Source: Bordetella parapertussis (GTDB taxonomy: Bacteria > Pseudomonadota > Gammaproteobacteria > Burkholderiales > SG8-41). From it: DNA of 5,070 nt. The stretch is from NCBI GenBank assembly GCA_945863085.1, contig CAMBCD010000221.1:1-5070 (forward strand), read 5' to 3'. The notes under the pieces were generated by a model. That model made no database searches, had not been told where the DNA came from, and was given only the letters and a program-made list of their open reading frames with translations. The position numbers and the translations under genes were made by a program. Below, piece by piece: positions 5,069 through 5,070 of the stretch (its first letter is position 1; each line of letters starts with the position of its first letter).

Positions 5069-5070
5069 AT

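Overview
The window is a GC-rich, densely coded stretch with every confident gene on the + strand. It most likely comes from a sulfur-oxidising proteobacterium of the beta or gamma class. The main evidence is a soeABC-type operon (cytoplasmic, membrane-bound sulfite:quinone oxidoreductase) that fills the first half. The taxonomic guess rests on that operon, the base composition and the style of the accessory proteins. No rRNA, tRNA or marker gene is present to fix it.

Layout: (1) 1-843 is the 3' end of soeA, the molybdopterin catalytic subunit; the gene enters from the left edge. (2) 843-884 is a 13-codon mini-ORF linking soeA to soeB by stop/start overlaps at both ends. (3) 881-1612 is soeB, the four-cluster iron-sulfur subunit. 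(4) 1626-2564 is soeC, the eight-helix quinone-reactive anchor. (5) 2589-2915 is a small one-helix membrane protein of unknown function, 24 bases after soeC and in the same frame. (6) 2916-3079 is a gap with no convincing promoter, one doubtful 38-codon ORF and a short dyad. (7) 3080-3658 is a membrane-anchored DUF2726-like protein whose nuclease-type core looks degenerate. (8) 3652-3726 is a 15-bp tandem repeat (five units, one degenerate) that begins in that gene's stop codon. (9) 3727-3755 is a probable promoter for (10) 3810-4901, a secreted HtrA-like serine protease that carries C-terminal TPR repeats where PDZ domains would be expected. (11) 4902-5070 holds a near-consensus sigma-70 promoter pointing out of the window and a TTTCAAG/CTTGAAA dyad just downstream of the predicted start site.

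Functionally, SoeA oxidises sulfite to sulfate on the cytoplasmic side, SoeB relays the electrons through four [4Fe-4S] clusters, and SoeC passes them to the quinone pool. The small membrane protein and the DUF2726-like protein may share the transcript, but nothing in the sequence ties them to sulfite oxidation. The protease has its own promoter and appears to be an envelope protein independent of the operon. I did not find a clearly new multi-gene system. The best leads are the 15-bp repeat array, the outgoing promoter with its dyad, the soeA-soeB mini-ORF, and the unusual domain make-up of the two downstream proteins.
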